Both the position numbers and the translations under genes were made by a program. A DNA stretch of 7,920 bases from Proteiniphilum sp. UBA1403 (lineage in GTDB: Bacteria; Bacteroidota; Bacteroidia; Bacteroidales; Dysgonomonadaceae): positions 57,888 to 65,807 of the forward strand of contig DBQD01000047.1 in NCBI GenBank assembly GCA_002305715.1. The letters are read 5' to 3'. This document shows, one piece after another, positions 6,562 through 7,920 of this stretch (position 1 is the stretch's first letter; each line of letters begins with the position of its first letter). The notes under the pieces were generated by a model that saw nothing but the letters and a program-made list of their open reading frames with translations, ran no database searches and was not told where the DNA came from.

Positions 6562-6616
6562 AAATCAGACTGATGTAATTTGATATATTATCGATAACTT
6601 TACGTCAGTTTGATTT
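6562..6616 (+). repeat. 17-bp-arm inverted repeat after fucP
   Basis: Arms 6562-6578 (AAATCAGACTGATGTAA) and 6600-6616 (TTACGTCAGTTTGATTT) pair at 15 of 17 positions, and both exceptions are G-U wobbles in RNA, so an mRNA from the + strand could form an uninterrupted 17-bp stem with a 21-base loop. The left arm itself contains the palindrome ATCAGACTGAT, and the loop contains TTATCGATAA. It begins 28 bases after the fucP stop. There is no proper T run after the stem, only TTTATTAAATT. Possible roles are transcript-end stabilisation, weak termination or a DNA operator. The structure is seen; the role is inferred. Confidence 0.6.
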
Positions 6617-6630
6617 ATTAAATTACGATA

Positions 6631-6646
6631 TTGTGCTCGAGCACAA
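6631..6646. promoter_or_regulatory. Perfect 16-bp palindrome, likely operator
   Basis: TTGTGCTCGAGCACAA is a perfect 16-bp palindrome with a central CG, 76 bases before the lyase lipoprotein start at 6722. Such a site suits a dimeric repressor. Its half-site GAGCACAA shares AGCACA with the direct repeat before fucR (1829-1846). It overlaps the proposed -33 region of the lyase promoter, which fits repression. Confidence 0.6.
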
Positions 6647-6661
6647 ACAACTGTATTTTCG
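6631..6661 (+). promoter_or_regulatory. Possible promoter for the lyase lipoprotein gene
   Basis: TATTTTCG at 6654-6661 differs by one base from the Bacteroidota -7 consensus TAnnTTTG, and TTG at 6631-6633 lies 20 bases upstream as a possible -33 element, inside the palindrome. A start near 6668 would give a leader of about 54 bases. The match is imperfect and read-through from fucP is an alternative. Confidence 0.3.
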
Positions 6662-6721
6662 ACGAAAGTAATTATGATCCATGATGGTGAAAATAAAATA
6701 AACAACATTAAACCTGCAAGA

Positions 6722-7891
6722 ATGAGAACTTTTACCGCATTACTCCTCCTACTTTGTTCACTCCTCACATTGGGGTCATGTGTAACAGGAGATCCGATGG
6801 CGATGATTGTACAGTGTCAATTAAAAGATGAAATTCTGAAGAGAGCAGAAAAAGATTTGTCTGAGCTACCTATCACCGTCACCGCATATCAGTGTGACCG
6901 AAGTGCGGGAGGAAAACATGATTTCTATTCGGAAGGTGATTACTGGTGGCCTAATCCTGAAAATCAGGAAGGGCCCTATATACAACGGGATGGGGAGACA
7001 AATCCATACAATTTTGTGGCACACCGGCATGCAATGATTCGATTCAGCAAGTTGGTCGGTAACCTAACGTCGGCTTATCTTCTTACAAAAGAGACGAAGT
7101 ATATTGAGGCAGCACTGGTGCATATCCGGGCATGGTTTATCGATGAAGAGACTAAAATGAACCCGAGTCTGCTTTATGCACAGGCAATTAAGGGCATTGC
7201 GACCGGTCGAGGTATCGGGATTATCGACACCATTCACCTCATTGAGGTGGTACAGTCTCTATTAAAAATGGAAGAGTTGGGATTGCTGTCGGATGAGGAT
7301 TTATCAGGCACCATGGAGTGGTTTTCAGCCTATCTGACCTGGATGAGAACGCATCCTTATGGAGTTGCGGAGATGAATGCCCTGAACAATCACGGTACCT
7401 GTTGGGTAATGCAGGCTGCCATCTTTGCTAAATATGCCAATGATGACGAGGTTCTGACTCTCTGTATCGATCGGTATAAGACCATTCTTCTGCCGAACCA
7501 GATGGGAGAAGATGGTAGCTTCCCCCGTGAATTGAGTAGAACCAAACCATACGGATACTCACTGTTCAATCTAGATGCGATGACAACAATTTGTCGGATT
7601 TTGTCCACAGAAGAGGATAACCTATGGAGCTTTACCACACCCGATGGAAAAAACATACAGAAGGGTATTGAATTTTTATTACCCTTTGTAGTTGACAAAT
7701 CAACATGGCCGTACAAGTCCGATGTGATGTATTGGGATGAATGGCCTGTAGCCCAACCCTTTCTTTTCTTAGGCGCATTCGGATTACAAAACGAAACGTA
7801 CATGGAGGTATGGAAGTCGCTGGAACATTTCCCCATTAACGATGAAGTGATTCGCAACCTACCTATACGTAATCCAATAATTTGGCTTTAA
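6722..7891 (+). CDS. Alginate lyase-superfamily lipoprotein
   Basis: A 389-residue secreted protein resembling the alginate lyase domain family (Pfam Alginate_lyase; the alpha/alpha-barrel lyases of PL5 and PL38 type), which cleave uronic-acid polysaccharides by beta-elimination. Visible marks are YWWPNP (74-79), HRHAM (101-105), LNNHG (221-225) with the Asn223-His224 pair expected at the active site, SRTKPYGYSLFNLDAM (272-287) with Arg273 and Tyr279 placed like the arginine and tyrosine of AlgL, WPYKSD (329-334), and the C-terminal NLPIRNPIIW. Residues 1-19 form a lipoprotein signal peptide with lipobox LGSC and Cys20. The start at 6722 is chosen because it places the signal peptide at the N-terminus; the in-frame ATG at 6674 would add 16 polar residues. 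After Cys20 comes VTGD, without the acidic run linked to surface export, so a periplasmic location is likely. Substrate is unknown; the CAZy family is not settled. Confidence 0.83.
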   Translation: MRTFTALLLLLCSLLTLGSCVTGDPMAMIVQCQLKDEILKRAEKDLSELPITVTAYQCDRSAGGKHDFYSEGDYWWPNPENQEGPYIQRDGETNPYNFVAHRHAMIRFSKLVGNLTSAYLLTKETKYIEAALVHIRAWFIDEETKMNPSLLYAQAIKGIATGRGIGIIDTIHLIEVVQSLLKMEELGLLSDEDLSGTMEWFSAYLTWMRTHPYGVAEMNALNNHGTCWVMQAAIFAKYANDDEVLTLCIDRYKTILLPNQMGEDGSFPRELSRTKPYGYSLFNLDAMTTICRILSTEEDNLWSFTTPDGKNIQKGIEFLLPFVVDKSTWPYKSDVMYWDEWPVAQPFLFLGAFGLQNETYMEVWKSLEHFPINDEVIRNLPIRNPIIWL

Positions 7892-7909
7892 TAAACAGCA
7901 AATAATTAC

Positions 7910-7920
7910 ATGAAAATAAC
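7910..7920 (+). CDS. Start of a further gene, truncated by the window end
   Basis: ATGAAAATAAC begins 18 bases after the lyase stop codon and reads Met-Lys-Ile before the window ends. The short spacing suggests a co-transcribed gene, and Met-Lys-Ile is a common opening of signal peptides. Nothing more can be said about the product. Confidence 0.45.

Noticed and set aside
6542..6563. TTGAG and CTCAA as a terminator hairpin after fucP
   Set aside because: The stem is only 5 bp with a 12-base loop and no T run after it; the 17-bp inverted repeat just downstream is far stronger.

Overview
This 7.9 kb window reads as chromosomal DNA of a Bacteroidota bacterium, most likely of the order Bacteroidales; the genus cannot be fixed by reading. 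The grounds are a GntR-type regulator fused to a periplasmic-binding-protein-like domain and followed by fucose genes, as in the Bacteroides thetaiotaomicron fuc locus; a TAnnTTTG-type promoter element; few convincing Shine-Dalgarno sequences; and a lipoprotein signal peptide on a polysaccharide-lyase-like protein. All supported genes are on the + strand.

Layout. (1) 106-1554 encodes a pyridoxal-phosphate beta-eliminating lyase of the tyrosine phenol-lyase/tryptophanase family with several unusual active-site positions. It ends at a strong intrinsic terminator (1572-1608). (2) 1555-1884 is a 330-base gene-free stretch holding that terminator, five 11-bp tandem repeats (1686-1740), a good Bacteroidota promoter (about 1787-1819) and an 8-bp direct repeat that may be an operator. 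(3) 1885-6534 is a compact L-fucose cassette: fucR-like repressor, fucI (L-fucose isomerase), fucU (L-fucose mutarotase) and fucP (L-fucose:H+ symporter), with gaps of 62, 69 and 13 bases. (4) The 187-base gap after fucP contains a 17-bp-arm inverted repeat and a perfect 16-bp palindrome over a possible promoter. (5) 6722-7891 encodes a lipoprotein of the alginate lyase superfamily. A next gene seems to start at 7910 and runs off the end.

How the genes work together. FucP imports L-fucose, FucU interconverts its anomers, FucI isomerises it to L-fuculose, and the regulator presumably senses fucose or a derivative. The fuculokinase and fuculose-1-phosphate aldolase that lie between fucI and the transporter end of the B. 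thetaiotaomicron operon are absent here, so the pathway must be completed elsewhere or differently. The lyase lipoprotein suggests a link to degradation of a uronic-acid-containing glycan. I found no phage, CRISPR, tRNA, rRNA or insertion-sequence signature. The most unusual items are the altered lyase active site, the shared sequence motifs in the gaps around the fucose genes, and the missing kinase and aldolase genes.
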